From contig JALDNG010000078.1 of assembly GCA_024349245.1 (NCBI GenBank), positions 954,001-1,018,000 of the forward strand: a stretch of DNA of 64,000 nt, read 5' to 3'. The position numbers and the translations under genes are program-made. The notes under the pieces are model-generated. The model searched no databases. It was not told where the DNA came from and saw only the letters and a list, made by a program, of their open reading frames with translations. Below, in pieces: positions 49,122-60,700 of the stretch (positions are counted from its first letter, which is position 1; every line of letters begins with the position of its first letter). The DNA comes from Neodontobutis hainanensis. Taxonomy: Eukaryota; Chordata; Actinopteri; Gobiiformes; Odontobutidae.

Positions 49122-50850
49122 GCCGAGCGAGCATCCAACAGACATTCCCATGCTTAAGTATCGTCCTGCCCGCTACAAATATGGGGCTTTTAACACTATT
49201 TCTGAATTTGTATTGAGTTTTGTGCATACCTGTTAAGATTTGTGTGTATATTTAAGGTCTGGCTACACAAGAAGCTTTTCATAGCCACACAGACGACATG
49301 ATTGTTACATATATCCATGGAAACGGTGACAACCATTGCAGTTATGAACATGCTAGCGTCTATTAGGACTAATTAGACTTTCCAAACCTCATTATCTGTC
49401 CACACAAAGAGATTTGTGTGGACAGATAAGTCTTACAGATATAAATATTTCTCAACCTAGTGTGTGGTTTCTGACAATAGCAATCACCACCATCTTGTGA
49501 TCTGGAGAACTCCAATTTAAATTATTTTATTGGTGCTGTTTGCCCGGATGTATGAATGTGTAAAATGATCAGACTTTAGATGCACAAGAGGCTAAGAAGT
49601 CTCATACACAAAGCTCTAAATACTGTCTAATCTTCTGCTACAGTCCTGCCGGTCAGAGTTCTTAGATATGTGTTAAAAGTAAGAGTTGAATGAAAGCTAA
49701 CATACAGCAGATGACAGTGACACGTGGTGCTTTATGCTTGACTAAAACAGTCAACTCAAGCATGTATCATTGTTAGACACTATTACTCTATTCTTACCAT
49801 GTTCATTTTTATTTACAAGTACACAGCCTTTAAGTCACAACCCAGGGCAAACAAACTTTAAGTTTGACAGAAATCTCAAGCACACAACTCTGCCGGGACT
49901 ATAGCAGAAGATGTGTCTGTATTTAGATCTTTGTGTGTACAACCTTCCGCCTCTAGTGCATTTACAGACTGATCTTTTCACATATTTACACAACTAAGTA
50001 CAGACATGTATGCATAAATCTTAACACACTCTTAAATCTCATTACAAATTCTCAATTACAGCCCCACATTGTCTGCCTTTGCCAGTCACAGCGGGTCAGT
50101 TGTCATCATAAGCTACGCTGCTGCTCATCAGGAAACAACCCAGCACTTCTTCCTAACGTCGACTGAGAACCAGCACGAAGCAGAGAGCCTTTTTGAAACA
50201 TAGTCATTCCTCTTTTTATAATTTATTTATGACTTTTTTTAAGATTTGATGTACTGTAATTTAGCTCAGTTAATTTTCTTTTGCATATATTTTGTTTTAT
50301 TTGTTTCAATCATCTCGGTTTCAGCTCTAGTGGTGCAGCTTTGGTTTTCTCACACTCTTGCTTTTGGATCCCAGGTTTACACAGATATCAAGGTAATTCA
50401 GTAGTGTGTCCATTTTACACTTTTAAGACTGAATGTTGATTAGAAACTTGTACTGTATAATCTCATCATTTTAGTGCCTCTAAATGAAATAACCCTAATG
50501 CCTCTGCAACCATGATGCTCTATGTCACTGATATGTCTCTTAAACGTTTGCACAGTAGCCTTGAAAACCAAATTAGACGCATGGAAACTCTTTATTTACC
50601 GACTCTGTCCATGTTTCCGACTCATTCTGACCATTTCTAAAACCACAGACCTATATTTATTCAAGCTCTGTACACTTTAGACATTCCATAGAGACTTTAC
50701 ATCCAGGCCACACATTCCCCAGAGAGTATTTTTCATCCCAGAAATGTACATGCACTTAAAGATTCAATCTGTATTTTAATCCGTCTGAGCTGTAACAAAG
50801 AGCTGTGAATGTCTCAGCCTGTTTCAAATAAACAAAGGTAACCAACAGAA
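49122..50850 (+). other. dapk3 3' UTR (probable)
   Basis: Non-coding sequence runs from the stop codon to an AATAAA at 50827-50832. It contains a 38-nt perfect hairpin at 49392-49429. No coding region is seen. The UTR length is inferred from the hexamer. Confidence 0.45.
49392..49429. repeat. 17-bp perfect hairpin in dapk3 3' UTR
   Basis: TTATCTGTCCACACAAA is followed by GAGA and then the exact reverse complement. In RNA this would fold as a 17-bp stem with a GAGA tetraloop, which belongs to the stable GNRA class. The stem is too short for a typical microRNA precursor. Confidence 0.9.
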
Positions 50851-51058
50851 CATGCTTTTGTCTGTATTTATGAACAAAACATACACTAGTTTGGAGACTA
50901 ACCAGACTTTTTAGTCTTTGGTTGAAATTAGATTTTTTATTTTTTTTTTTCATTAATTTTGAGGCTCTAATAGATTTGTTTAGTTTTATTTCAAATACAG
51001 GTAACTTACCCTTTTTTCTTTTTATAAAAACCTGCAGCAGTTCTTAGACCAGACTTGT

Positions 51059-51075
51059 AGTGCCCTCTGGTGGTA
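51059..51075 (-). promoter_or_regulatory. candidate CTCF-type motif
   Basis: The minus strand reads CCACCAGAGGGCACTA, an exact fit to the CTCF core CCASYAGRKGGC. It lies just beyond the inferred 3' end of dapk3. Confidence 0.4.
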
Positions 51076-51637
51076 CATTTGCAAAAATTTCAGCTCATGT
51101 TAAGAGTGTTGAATAAAAGTTAAAATAATTACAAAACCTAACATATTACTTTTTGTTGCACAAAAATAAATGTTATAGTAAAATGTAGAAATTATAAATA
51201 ATATATAAAAATACGTTTTCTGATACATTATTCAATATAAGTTGCATCATGTAAAATATGAAATACAAAAACATGTTCTCAAGAGCACATAACTTCAAAA
51301 TACCCCTTTTAGTAACAACTTTAAGCTTACCCTAAAGAATTACTTTTAGTTTTCTAGTTTTGTTCTAATATTTTGCTGTGAAAAAACTCAGACCTGGTTC
51401 CCAGAGATTAAAAACATTTTAGATATGGAACAAAAATATATCTTAAAAATCAAAATGTGTATGGGAACAAATTAGCTGATTTATGAACAATTTAAAACAG
51501 TGGTTATGACTTTGTTATTTGATATTATATGGCCCCATACATTTGACTTTCAATAATTTATTGTTCTACATTTAGATCACTCTGTAAGGAGTATGCATGT
51601 CCTCGCTTCTTTCATAGTGTCTGTCTCTAAATGTCAG

Positions 51638-51712
51638 CCCTGTGACTAACTGGCCATTGTCCAGGGTGTACCCCGCTTCAGGGTCAAAGGGGCTGGGATA
51701 GGATCCAGTCAG
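51638..51712 (+). repeat. SINE tail fragment
   Basis: GTGACTAACTGGCCATTGTC, CCAGGGTGTACCCCGC and GGGCTGGGATAGGATCCAG are the 3' end of the same fish SINE family as at 18720-18800 and 54612-54793. The head is missing. Confidence 0.6.
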
Positions 51713-53738
51713 TGATTGAACTTTGATTGCTTTAAAAATATGCACTTAAAAATTTGTTTTGTGTATTTAAAATTCATGTAAATGACTGAAAACCAAGTAT
51801 TGAGTTTACACTAGTGGATTTTTTCATCCATAGCATCCAGTCTGTTCATTAAAAATGGGAGCTATAAGTTCCTGTTTATGCGTTACTTATTGGCCGTCCC
51901 ACTGGGCTGCGCGGCTCCCTAGTGTGTGTCTGCTGCTGGTCAGTGTCCCTCGCTCATGCTATCTCCAGCTGTTTCCAGCGGAGACGCGCTGTCAACGGAA
52001 TGTGACCCTCGCCCTCCTCCTCCTTTTCCTGTTTCTCACGTTCAGCTCTCTTCTGCTGCCACTCTGCTGCCTCTCCTTTGACCCATAACTCTGTTATTTT
52101 AACTATTGCACATTTAAGGGAGAACATTTTCAGTCAAAACAACATTTAGTCAGTGAGTTAAATAACAACAGTATAACAGTGAAAGTTCAGGCAGCTTTAT
52201 GTCTGATATTGCTATGCATTATTTTCTTGTGAAATGCACATGTGATCACCTAAATGTAACATTGCCCAAACCTGCTCCATATGTATGTAGCCAAACCCTC
52301 TTTAAGTCACATTCGGATGCTCATGGCTGTCCCCAGAGAGCAGCCCTCCACTGATCCCTGCAGAGCTGCTCATTTCCGTGCATGCACTGGGGCAATGAGG
52401 CTTACAGACCTGTCCTATGAACTGCTTTCTGGCCACAGGCTGGACTCAGCAGGCTGGACTCAGCAGGCAGGACGTCCCCTCTGTAACCCCCTCAGTAACT
52501 AGATTTATAAGTATCAGACTGCTTTTTAGTTGTTAAAGGGATAGTTTAGAAATGTATAAATGTGGTTATTTGGGGGTTAACAGACAGGACCAATAACACA
52601 GAAACTAAACTATCTGCTGTTGTAACTGAAGCGAGTAAAAAATGAATGCACATGCTTTTAACTCTAGTACAAAGACAGAGTTCAGATTGTTTATAAGAGC
52701 TTGTGCTTAACAGTAAGTTTTAGGGAAAGTAATTATTTTGAACAAAATAAATAGCAGTCATCACTGTTTCCAAAATACTATCCTTTAAAATATATATTTT
52801 TTTTTCTTCTTACTTTTGGCTGTAATTAAACATAGACTAGAAAAGAAAAGGTTATAATATTAGATCTTGGTTAATTGTAAATTTGTAGCAGTCGCTGGAA
52901 ATATTCTGGTCTATGAAATAAAGTACCACAATAGTGTACATACAGTTACCCTAGTTTAAGTTTAATTTTAAAATGATACGAGTTTTATATTTAGAGTTGT
53001 TGACAACAAACGTCTCCTGTATAATTTAGGCATTGGATTTTACTCTTTATAAAAAAAGGATTTATGAAAAGTTAAGCAAAGAAATTAAATTGCACTATAA
53101 AAGAAAACCAAGCTCAAGTTTACCCAGACACTCAAAGACTAAACCTATAATAAATAATAGGCCTGGGAAATAGGCCAGTAATCATGAAATCTTCCCTTAA
53201 AGAAAGTTTAGGTTACTGGTTTAAGAACAATTGAAAGTAGGGCATAACAGTTTAAATCACAATATCATTTCTGTGACTTGGGGCAAATGGGCTCCCTCCA
53301 CAAATCCCTCAGACTGGTGAAGAAGCCTGAAGGTAGAGTTATCTAAATGGAAATGGTGAGGAAAAGCTGAGCTGCATTTAGCCTATAGTGTCACTTACTC
53401 ACTAATCACTACTTAGTCAGTTACTCAAGAGCTGGCCGCACTGTGTTTCGTTGCTTTTGTCATTTACGTCAAGAATCACAGTCTTGTAATAGCCTACTGT
53501 GTAGCTAACACTTCAGCATCTGAAGGAAATGCCTGTATGATACAGTGTTGTACATTTTATTAAAGTGGAATAAAAAGTCAGTTATCCTATGTGTGTGTGC
53601 AGCAGCAATTACCTGGTCTGCCTTTCAAACTGATCTCAAACCTTGTTGCCTGGGACCTGTCTATTTTGTGGTTAAGAATATGCTAGTGCCAGACAATACA
53701 GCGACTGAAAACATCCCGCTCTTGGTGCAGTCTATCAC

Positions 53739-53903
53739 CTTCCTGTCCTGGAGGAATGATACTGATGCAGAGGGCGTCCAGCTGCACTTGCTCTGCTGGG
53801 CCGGTCGTTGTTGCCATGGTGACAACAGCTGAGGCGGAGGAGGAGGAGGAGGAGTTGTTGGCGCCTGGACTCTGCTGGTGTCCATGGGCTCTGTTGATAG
53901 CTC
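53739..53903 (-). other. candidate minus-strand exon, unidentified
   Basis: On the minus strand a 165-nt stretch is bounded by an acceptor (CTGAACCAG|GAG) and a donor (AGGAAG|GTGATAG) and is open in phase 0, encoding 55 residues with a run of seven prolines. It joins in frame to the candidate exon at 55454-55422. I found no downstream exon that continues it, and I do not recognise the protein. It could be a relic or part of a non-coding RNA. Confidence 0.25.
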
Positions 53904-54384
53904 CTGGTTCAGTGGTGCTACACAGAAGTTAATTAAAAATAAGTTGTTTAAAGGCTTGTGGGCTCAGAGTCTGACTTAAGGTTTTTACATAAAACAGTTT
54001 CTCAGGTGCAAGGCATAATAACAATCATACAAAATACTGCAATATGTCTGTTTTCCTCTAATTACATTATTTAATGTATATATTGCTTTGTTTTGGTTTG
54101 AAATAACTTGGCCTACTTCCTAATTATTTGCTTTGTAGTATTTGGTAAAATTCCTTCATTCTATTTTAAATGCTTCCAAGAATTTTTTCTTTTTTTTATT
54201 GCATGCGCTGTGTGGGATCAGTAAAGAACCCCAAGCTGTTGTATTTAACATGTGTCAAAGTGACAGTGTTTCCAAGAAAAGAGCTGTTGACAAAGTGTTA
54301 ACAATTTATAAATGTGGGGATAACGTTTAAACTTCTATCTATTCAATATTTGACTAAAAGGGTGTGCTGTACATGAGTGAGCAA

Positions 54385-54600
54385 CATTTTTATAAATTTA
54401 CATTTATCAGACACTTTTTTCCAAAGCAACTTACATTGTTCTACAGTATTTACCAGTGTTATAGCCACTGGAGGCAAGGTGGGTTAAGTGTCTGGCCCAA
54501 GGACACAATGACAGTATAAACTATGGGGAGAGTGGGAATTGAACCACCTACCTTCCAGTTGAAGGACAACCATTCTACCCACTGAGCTACTGCCGCTCTA
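54385..54600 (-). repeat. tRNA-derived SINE
   Basis: Minus-strand copy with the head AGTAGCTCAGTGGGTAGAAT at its right end, core CCTTGGGCCAGACACTTAAC, and tail TAAGTTGCTTTGG near 54420-54435. Confidence 0.78.
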
Positions 54601-54611
54601 AATCAATCAAT

Positions 54612-54793
54612 ATACTGCAGCAGCAGGGTCACTGCAAGAAGGTTGTGGGTTCAATCCCTGGTCTGCGTACGTTACCATAAGTTCTCTCTGGGACTAACAT
54701 CGTCTTGTGACCCTACTGAATATAATGTTAACCATGCGACTAAATGTCCCATGTCCACGCCCAAAGTTGCTGGGATAGGCTCCAGTCATGCAT
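54612..54793 (+). repeat. second-family SINE, internally shortened
   Basis: The head (CAGCAGGGTCACTGCAAGAA, GTGGGTTCAATCCCTGG) and tail (GCTGGGATAGGCTCCAGTC) of the fish SINE family also seen at 14203 and 51638 are both present. Much of the middle is missing. It directly abuts the SINE at 54385-54600. Confidence 0.6.
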
Positions 54794-55421
54794 CTGAGAA
54801 CTTAATAGGACTAAGCGGTGGAAAGTACCATAATGTAATTCCTTAGATTTAAATACTAATATTATGAGGCCCATTTTGAACAAAATGCGCTTGTCACAGT
54901 ATAATACAACAACTGTATGCAAAGCACTTTGGTCATCACCACATACAATTATCAAAATACTTATGTATTTTGCTGTTTTTAATGTTTGCTTTGAGGTGCC
55001 TTTAATTGTATTTTATGTATTATTGAAAGAAAAAAAAACTATTGCGTAACAAAGTAAGAAAAGATTAGGCTACCCAAAACAATTTATACGCATGCGTAAT
55101 GTATTGGCTTTTTAAATGGATTGGTCTCAAGCCAAACAGTAAAAATTGTAAAAAGAAGGTTAGTTGTTTAATAATAAAAACAGCATTCAATGTTTCACCA
55201 GGAGTCAGGAGACAGGGATGAATAGGATGGCTTTCAGCTGCAGAGTCCATTTCTTAATTGAATGCATAAAAAACTAAACACAAAACACGAGCTACTCATC
55301 TTTGACACTTTCACAGCCCGTTATGTATAAATCCACAGATAATATTAAAGAATGTAGCTACATGTCGGCGCGCGTCAGTACCGTGTTGCGCGCACATTCC
55401 CAGCCCGCAGCCCTGTGGTAC

Positions 55422-55454
55422 CTGCTGGTGATGAGACCACGGATCATCAGCCAT
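55422..55454 (-). other. candidate first coding exon, unidentified (MADDPWSHHQQ)
   Basis: On the minus strand an ATG in good Kozak context (CAAAGATGG) opens 11 codons that end at a consensus donor CAG|GTACCA. The surrounding 55.36-55.5 kb is locally rich in CpG (GCGCGC), as at promoters. It is oriented head-to-head with prkci, 2.4 kb away. Human PHC3 occupies that position relative to PRKCI, but the short peptide is not enough to identify it. Confidence 0.25.
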
Positions 55455-55923
55455 CTTTGGCCCGGTCAAGCATCATTGCTCCGGAACACGCTCGGCCAAA
55501 TGAGTCCAGAGAGGGACACCGAGAAGTTTCCACAGCAAGAACCACTCATTGCGCACACGCTTGAAAGTCCATATTTATATGGAATATTTATATCATTGTG
55601 ATGTGAATTTATAACTTACAGCAAACAGTGTGGTTCCAACTTCCAGGCAGATATAACACCGCGTCAAAACAGAGAACACTCATGGAATTGTAAACTGTAA
55701 ACGCGGTAACATAACACTACAGAAAAAAAGGATACACATGACCATAATGCAATGCTGCTGCTAGGGTTTAGAAAAAATTAGGTCCAAAATATTTGTTCCT
55801 AAGGTATCATTGTGTCTATCGTGTCCAAGACATTTCTAGAGCAAACATTTCCATGCCAAAATCACACCAATCAAACAATAAGCATAAATAGAAATATACA
55901 TATTATAACGTCAAAATTATGTT

Positions 55924-55938
55924 GCGCCCTCTGGTGGG
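55924..55938 (-). promoter_or_regulatory. candidate CTCF-type motif
   Basis: The minus strand reads CCACCAGAGGGCGCAA, an exact core match (CCASYAGRKGGC plus G). It lies between the candidate minus-strand exon and prkci. Confidence 0.4.
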
Positions 55939-56032
55939 TCCCCACCGACAGTGAATCTCCCCACGAAGATCATAAAGTGATAGTAAAAAAAAAAAAAGAT
56001 AAATCATTTTAGAGCATTAAACAAAAGATTGA

Positions 56033-56245
56033 CCGGGAGTAGCTCAGTGGGTAGAGCGGTCGTTAATCAAACGGAAGGGAGGCGGTTTGATTCTCACTCT
56101 CAACACACTGTTCATACGGTCGTTGTGTCCTTGGGCAAGACACTTAACACACCTTGCCTCCAGTGGCTGTAACACTGGTTATTACTGTAGAACAATGTAA
56201 GTCGCTTTGGATAAAACTGTCAGTTAAATATGTAAATGTAATAAG
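56033..56245 (+). repeat. tRNA-derived SINE
   Basis: Plus-strand copy with GAGTAGCTCAGTGGGTAGAG head, GGTTTGATTC box-B-like site, core CCTTGGGCAAGACACTTAAC and tail TAAGTCGCTTTGGATAAAAC. It is among the best preserved copies in the window. Confidence 0.82.
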
Positions 56246-56391
56246 ACTGTTACCTCTTCATAAATAACTATATATTTTGTGTTTTACCCAAATAGTTGTG
56301 TTCCATTACTCTTTCTTTAAAATAGGGATTTATTTCCTGTTTCATGTCAAGAAACCATAAAAATTCATTTGAATTTTCAGGCTCTATTTTG

Positions 56392-57087
56392 GACCGGTGA
56401 CACAGATCCTGTTAATTTTTTTTATGGAGAGGATTTCTAGGCACAGCCAGGGGCTGGAAAAAGTCCATTTTAGGGACTACAGGATCTTGTCTCTGCTTTT
56501 TGCAGATGATCATTTTGGCTTCATCAAGCCAGGACCTTCAGCATGCAGTTTAATGGTTTGCAGCTGAGTGTGAAGTGGCTGGGATGAGAATCTACTCCTT
56601 CAGGTTGGTGGAGCGCTCCTGCCTCAAGTGGAGGAGTTCTACGTTCCTACTCTCACTTATGGTCATGAGCTGTGGGTCATGACTGAAACGACAAGATGCC
56701 GGATACAGACGGCCAAAATGAGTTTCCTCTGCAGGGTGGCTGGGCACTCCCTTAGAGATAGGGTAAGGAGCTCGGCCACTCGGGAGGAGCTCAGAGTAGA
56801 GCCTCTGCTCCTTCACATCAATAGGAGCCAGTTGAGGTGGCTCGAGCATCTGTAATTGTCTTTTATTTTTTATTTATGCCTCCTGGAAAACTTCCTAGGG
56901 AGGTGTTTCAGGCGCATCCCACCAGGAGGAGGCCCCAGGGAAGACCTGGCCTGGGAACGCCTCGGTATTCCCCCGGAAGAGCTGAAGAAAGTGTCCGAGG
57001 AGCAGGGAAATCTGGGCTTCTTTGCGCAGACTGCTGCCCCTGCGACTTGGCCCCGGATAAGCGGAAGAAAATGGATGGATGGATGGA
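56392..57087 (+). mobile_element. Rex3 fragment with internal deletion
   Basis: This is a second Rex3/RTE relic. It starts within the reverse-transcriptase region (GGATTTCTAGGCACAGCCAG), skips part of it, and continues through the C-terminal region to GATAAGCGGAAGAAA plus GATG repeats. Flanks repeat AGGCTCTATTTTG (56379-56391) as AGGCTCTATATTTTG (57088-57102), a target-site duplication with a 2-bp difference. An inserted stretch (TAATTGTCTTTTATTTTTTA) also disrupts it near 56852-56876. It ends about 730 bp before the prkci start codon. Confidence 0.88.
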
Positions 57088-57519
57088 AGGCTCTATATTT
57101 TGAGGTAAAAAGTTACATGATTTTGCTCGAAGTGATGCAAAAACAAAACAATGCTAGTTCTTGTGTTGCTTTCACTTATTGTTGAAAATATGACGTAGGT
57201 CAGGAAATACAATTAATTTTCTATTCACTGTGGTACAGACAAAAAAAATCTTTCCGCATTAGTTTGGTTGTTCAAACCAGAGCACTTGAATGTCATGTCT
57301 GGAGGCACTGTAATGCACTTCATTGAATGCAGCACAAAACCCTTATGAAAAGCCTTAGTTGGTACAGTCGGAATGCTCTAAAGTATATAATGACTATTTA
57401 AATTTAGTTAGCAATCTTTCAATGTCTTTTTAAAATATTTTTTGATGGATTAAATGTGAACAAATAATTTCATATATACAGTAGATAAAGCGGCTGTATA
57501 AATTATAATAATATTTCTG

Positions 57520-57813
57520 CGTGTGATGCTTAGCTGTGCCTCCCCCACATTCCCACAATGGACTAGTCCGTCTCCAGGCCTTTGCAGTGGGGAGTTGTTT
57601 GACGGTCCTCTCAAGTTTTTCTCTACTTTACATGTCATTTTAGTTTCACCCTGGACTGTGAATTTAATAGTTTTTGGCTTTCCACACTTCGTTGCTTTCA
57701 TAGGGAGACAACGGACAGTGAAATATACAGTTTTGGGCGTGGTACATAACTTGAAAGCCAAAGAAGGAAGGTGGGTATCTGTGACTCTCGGACTGACCGC
57801 GGCGGAGCTCGTG
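57520..57813 (+). promoter_or_regulatory. prkci 5' flank / 5' UTR
   Basis: This is the sequence before the prkci start codon. The last 30 bases are GC-rich (GACCGCGGCGGAGCTC). A diverged direct repeat of about 26 bp begins at 57653 and 57713 (GGACWGTGAA...AGTTTT, 20 of 26 matching). No TATA box is obvious, and the transcription start is unknown. Confidence 0.4.
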
Positions 57814-57893
57814 ATGCCGACGTTGCGGGACAGCACCATGTCCCACCCCGGCGAGAATTCACACCAAGTCCGGGTAAAGGCGTATTATAAAGG
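57814..57893 (+). CDS. prkci: protein kinase C iota, first coding exon
   Basis: The exon encodes MPTLRDSTMSHPGENSHQ followed by VRVKAYYKG, close to the human PRKCI N-terminus (MPTQRDSS, then HSHQVRVKAYYRG). It ends at a perfect donor GG|GTAAGT. These residues begin the PB1 domain, which binds Par6. Atypical PKC iota then acts with Par3/Par6 in apical-basal polarity. The remaining exons, including the rest of PB1, the C1 and kinase domains, are not found in the following 6.1 kb and must lie beyond the window. The start codon is the only plausible one in frame near the family start. Confidence 0.93.
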
Positions 57894-60700
57894 GTAAGTA
57901 ACCACAGTTCCACCAGCCTTAATCCCAGATGCAATATTACGCCAATCAGAAGCTTTTTAACCCATAAAAGTCTGGCTAATCGGCAGGCTAACATAAGCTA
58001 ACTCTGCTAACGTTTGCTAACGCTGCCCAGGTTTGGGTAAACTTGACAAGGAGACCACACAGGTGAAACTGTCCAGACTCCTGGTCAATGTGTTGATGCT
58101 GTCTGTGTGTGGGATTTGGAAAATGTCTACAACGTAGTAAAGTTGTCCCAGTAATTCAAATTTATTATCTAATGTAGTTTCTAAGCTTAAGACTGACTTG
58201 AACGCTTTGGTTTCTGTCAGAGCTTGACTAAGAGTGGATGGCATTGTTTGTCTGGTTTATCAAGCAATAGTTAATACATTTATTATCTTCTGGTAGAGTC
58301 TGCGTGACATTGTTTTTGTAGAAATTTTGTTGATCTTGGTGATTTACCATATCACAAAGCTTGAGTTTAACAAGGTGAAGCATTTAAAGCATGTTTTCTT
58401 TTCTGTCATCTATTATTTTTGCTCATTCTGGTTTTCTTAGTGTTTTAATAATAATTGAGACAATTGAGTTATAACAGAATTGGCCTGCGTTTAATTATAA
58501 TTTACCCTTATACGGAAGCTAATTGTGGCATTGTTTAATTGTGATTCATGTCCAAATGAAACAAGTTATCACCAGAGGCTCTTATCTGGCTTTTACCAAA
58601 AGCATCATTGTCAAACTCAATCCAAGGCTGTTTTAATTTTCATTTGTACTCATTTAAGTGTGATTTTTATTTATATAGCTGCATCATAACTGTACAAAAG
58701 TCATCTGAATGAACTGTTGTGAGAAAGCACTTGGTCAAAGTGAAGTTGTAAGAAGAACCATTAAAATCAATACATTAATCAATGCATTGCTCTTTTTTCC
58801 TCCAAAAAACAAACACTTGTAGCTGTTGACAAGTTGAGCTGTTTTAGTTTCCCTTTTATAGGATCATTTAATAGGAGCTGCTCAGGTGTGTGATTTTTTT
58901 TTTTTTTTGCTCTTGGATGTTCGGGATAGAGTCGGTGACTGGAGAGTGGCCAAGACTTGAAAAACATGTAGTGCCAGTCTCTATGGTCAGACCTGTTGTG
59001 TCTCTCTCTGCGTAAGTGGGACACACCTCAACAGTGCTGTGTGGGTGATGATGAGTCGATGACATCCCACAAAACAAAGCATTTGAAGTATTTATGAGGT
59101 TACTGCTGAGGAATGTCAGCTATGCTAAAGAAGGAAATGGTAATTGCTCTTATCGTGAGGTCCACTGAGACGAATAAAGCTAGTTTTTCAGTCATTGTTT
59201 TATTACTTTATTTTTTTTGGCTGTTTTTATCAGCAGGTAGACCAGAAATTGGGAAGAAAAAGGATTTAAACCTGGGCCGCTCCATTCATGTGGTACATGT
59301 TCTACCTGGTCTTTTATTATCTCTGTTGTAGTTAAATGCATTCAGGAGCATCAAAGCAATAGAAACCCATGCTGGCTGGTTGTAGTACTGTTTGATTTGC
59401 CGTACTGTTTTAAGCGAACTGATGTCAAAGATCAGTCTCAGCACGGATCAAGGCCTTATTTTTGTTAGAAAAAAAAAGCAGTTTCACCTCTATTCATCCA
59501 TCAGTCGTCAGAGACCCAATAAAAGCACAAACGGGGCGCTCTGGGTGGGTGATTGATGCTGAAATATTTGCGGTGTGACGTTAGGGAAACTGTCTATTAG
59601 GCAATAGTAACCACATTTTAAAATTTTCTTTTTCTTGTATAATGATCTTTTGTATATCTTGTTGAATCTTAAGGGGGTTTATTTTTTTTTTATTACATTG
59701 TATTTCTTTACATTTATTAGATCAACACTGAAAGAAGAAAATCCAGATGTTTCCATAATGAAGCTGTGATATTACAAATTTTTATTGTAACATTTCTAGG
59801 TTGTCACTATAATTTTTAATATCAACTTTATGTATTTATTAATTTTATATTTATACAAAATATACAAAAACAATATATACATGATCATTTCATGCTTTTT
59901 CGAACTCCATCCTAAAATAGTTCTTTCTGGCCTAAAATAGTGTACTGTAATAAGATCACAAAATTAATATCACTGGGTATTGCAAGAATATATTTAAAAC
60001 AACGAAAAACAAATAAACAAAATTATTGCTACTATAATTTATATTTTCCGAATTCCAAGTTGAAATCAAGGCAACAGCTTTCCAATTCAAAGGCCCACAA
60101 TTTGATTAAGAAAAAAAGCATCAATGCAGCTTAGCCCATTACGTGTGCTACATATGAGCTTTTAATTAATAAAGTCTAACAGAAAAATATAAAAGTTAAA
60201 TTTCCAACTGATTACTTTATATTTTGTATTTGAAAAAATCTAACCTTCATTTACAAGCCAAATAATATCAAATTCATTGTTGTCTCTGCGATAAGCTGAT
60301 GATGTAACGTCGTGTGTCTGGAGCTGAAGCCTCTGTTTGTACTTCACCTTCTACTGTTTGGTTAAGCTCCTCACATGTTCGTATGACTGTTGTTTCAATA
60401 TTAGCGCACGAATCACCGTCAACGCAAAGGAGTCAGCTGATTTGTGTGTTAGCTTTGTGTTAGCTCTGTCTAGTTAAGCGTCATCCTCACTCTTTCCTCC
60501 CCTTGGTACGGCAATGAACTGTCTGAGCTCAGGGAAAGTGAGTGTTAGTCATAATGTATTTGAAGGATCTAAAAAGTATGCTGCAGTATGTGTGACAACA
60601 GCATTTGTTTGCGGGGTGTTTTTCTAGTCATAACACCGGCTACAGTATGTGGTTCTTCGTGTTTATGTTGTAAAACTATTAAACTTTTGTTTGACACACA

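Larger units (their letters stand above)
50860..53700. other. gene-poor stretch right of dapk3
   Basis: I see no convincing gene. Contents: a CTCF-like site near 51060, a SINE-tail fragment at 51638-51712, and a GC-richer block at 51850-52090 with an inverted CCAAT (51889-51893). A 14-bp tandem repeat, GGCTGGACTCAGCA twice, lies at 52438-52465. Minus-strand frames in the 51.9-52.1 kb block are open and charged, but without family match or good splice sites. Confidence 0.5.

Noticed and set aside
51855..52088. Plus-strand 77-codon hydrophobic open frame and opposite charged minus-strand frames
   Set aside because: The block is pyrimidine-rich on one strand, which opens frames by composition. 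There is no family match, and acceptor sites lack pyrimidine tracts.
57450..57839. 129-codon open frame on the minus strand opposite the prkci start
   Set aside because: It overlaps the prkci first exon in antisense, has no recognisable domain or splice support, and its repeated peptide pattern is explained by the diverged direct repeat in the DNA.
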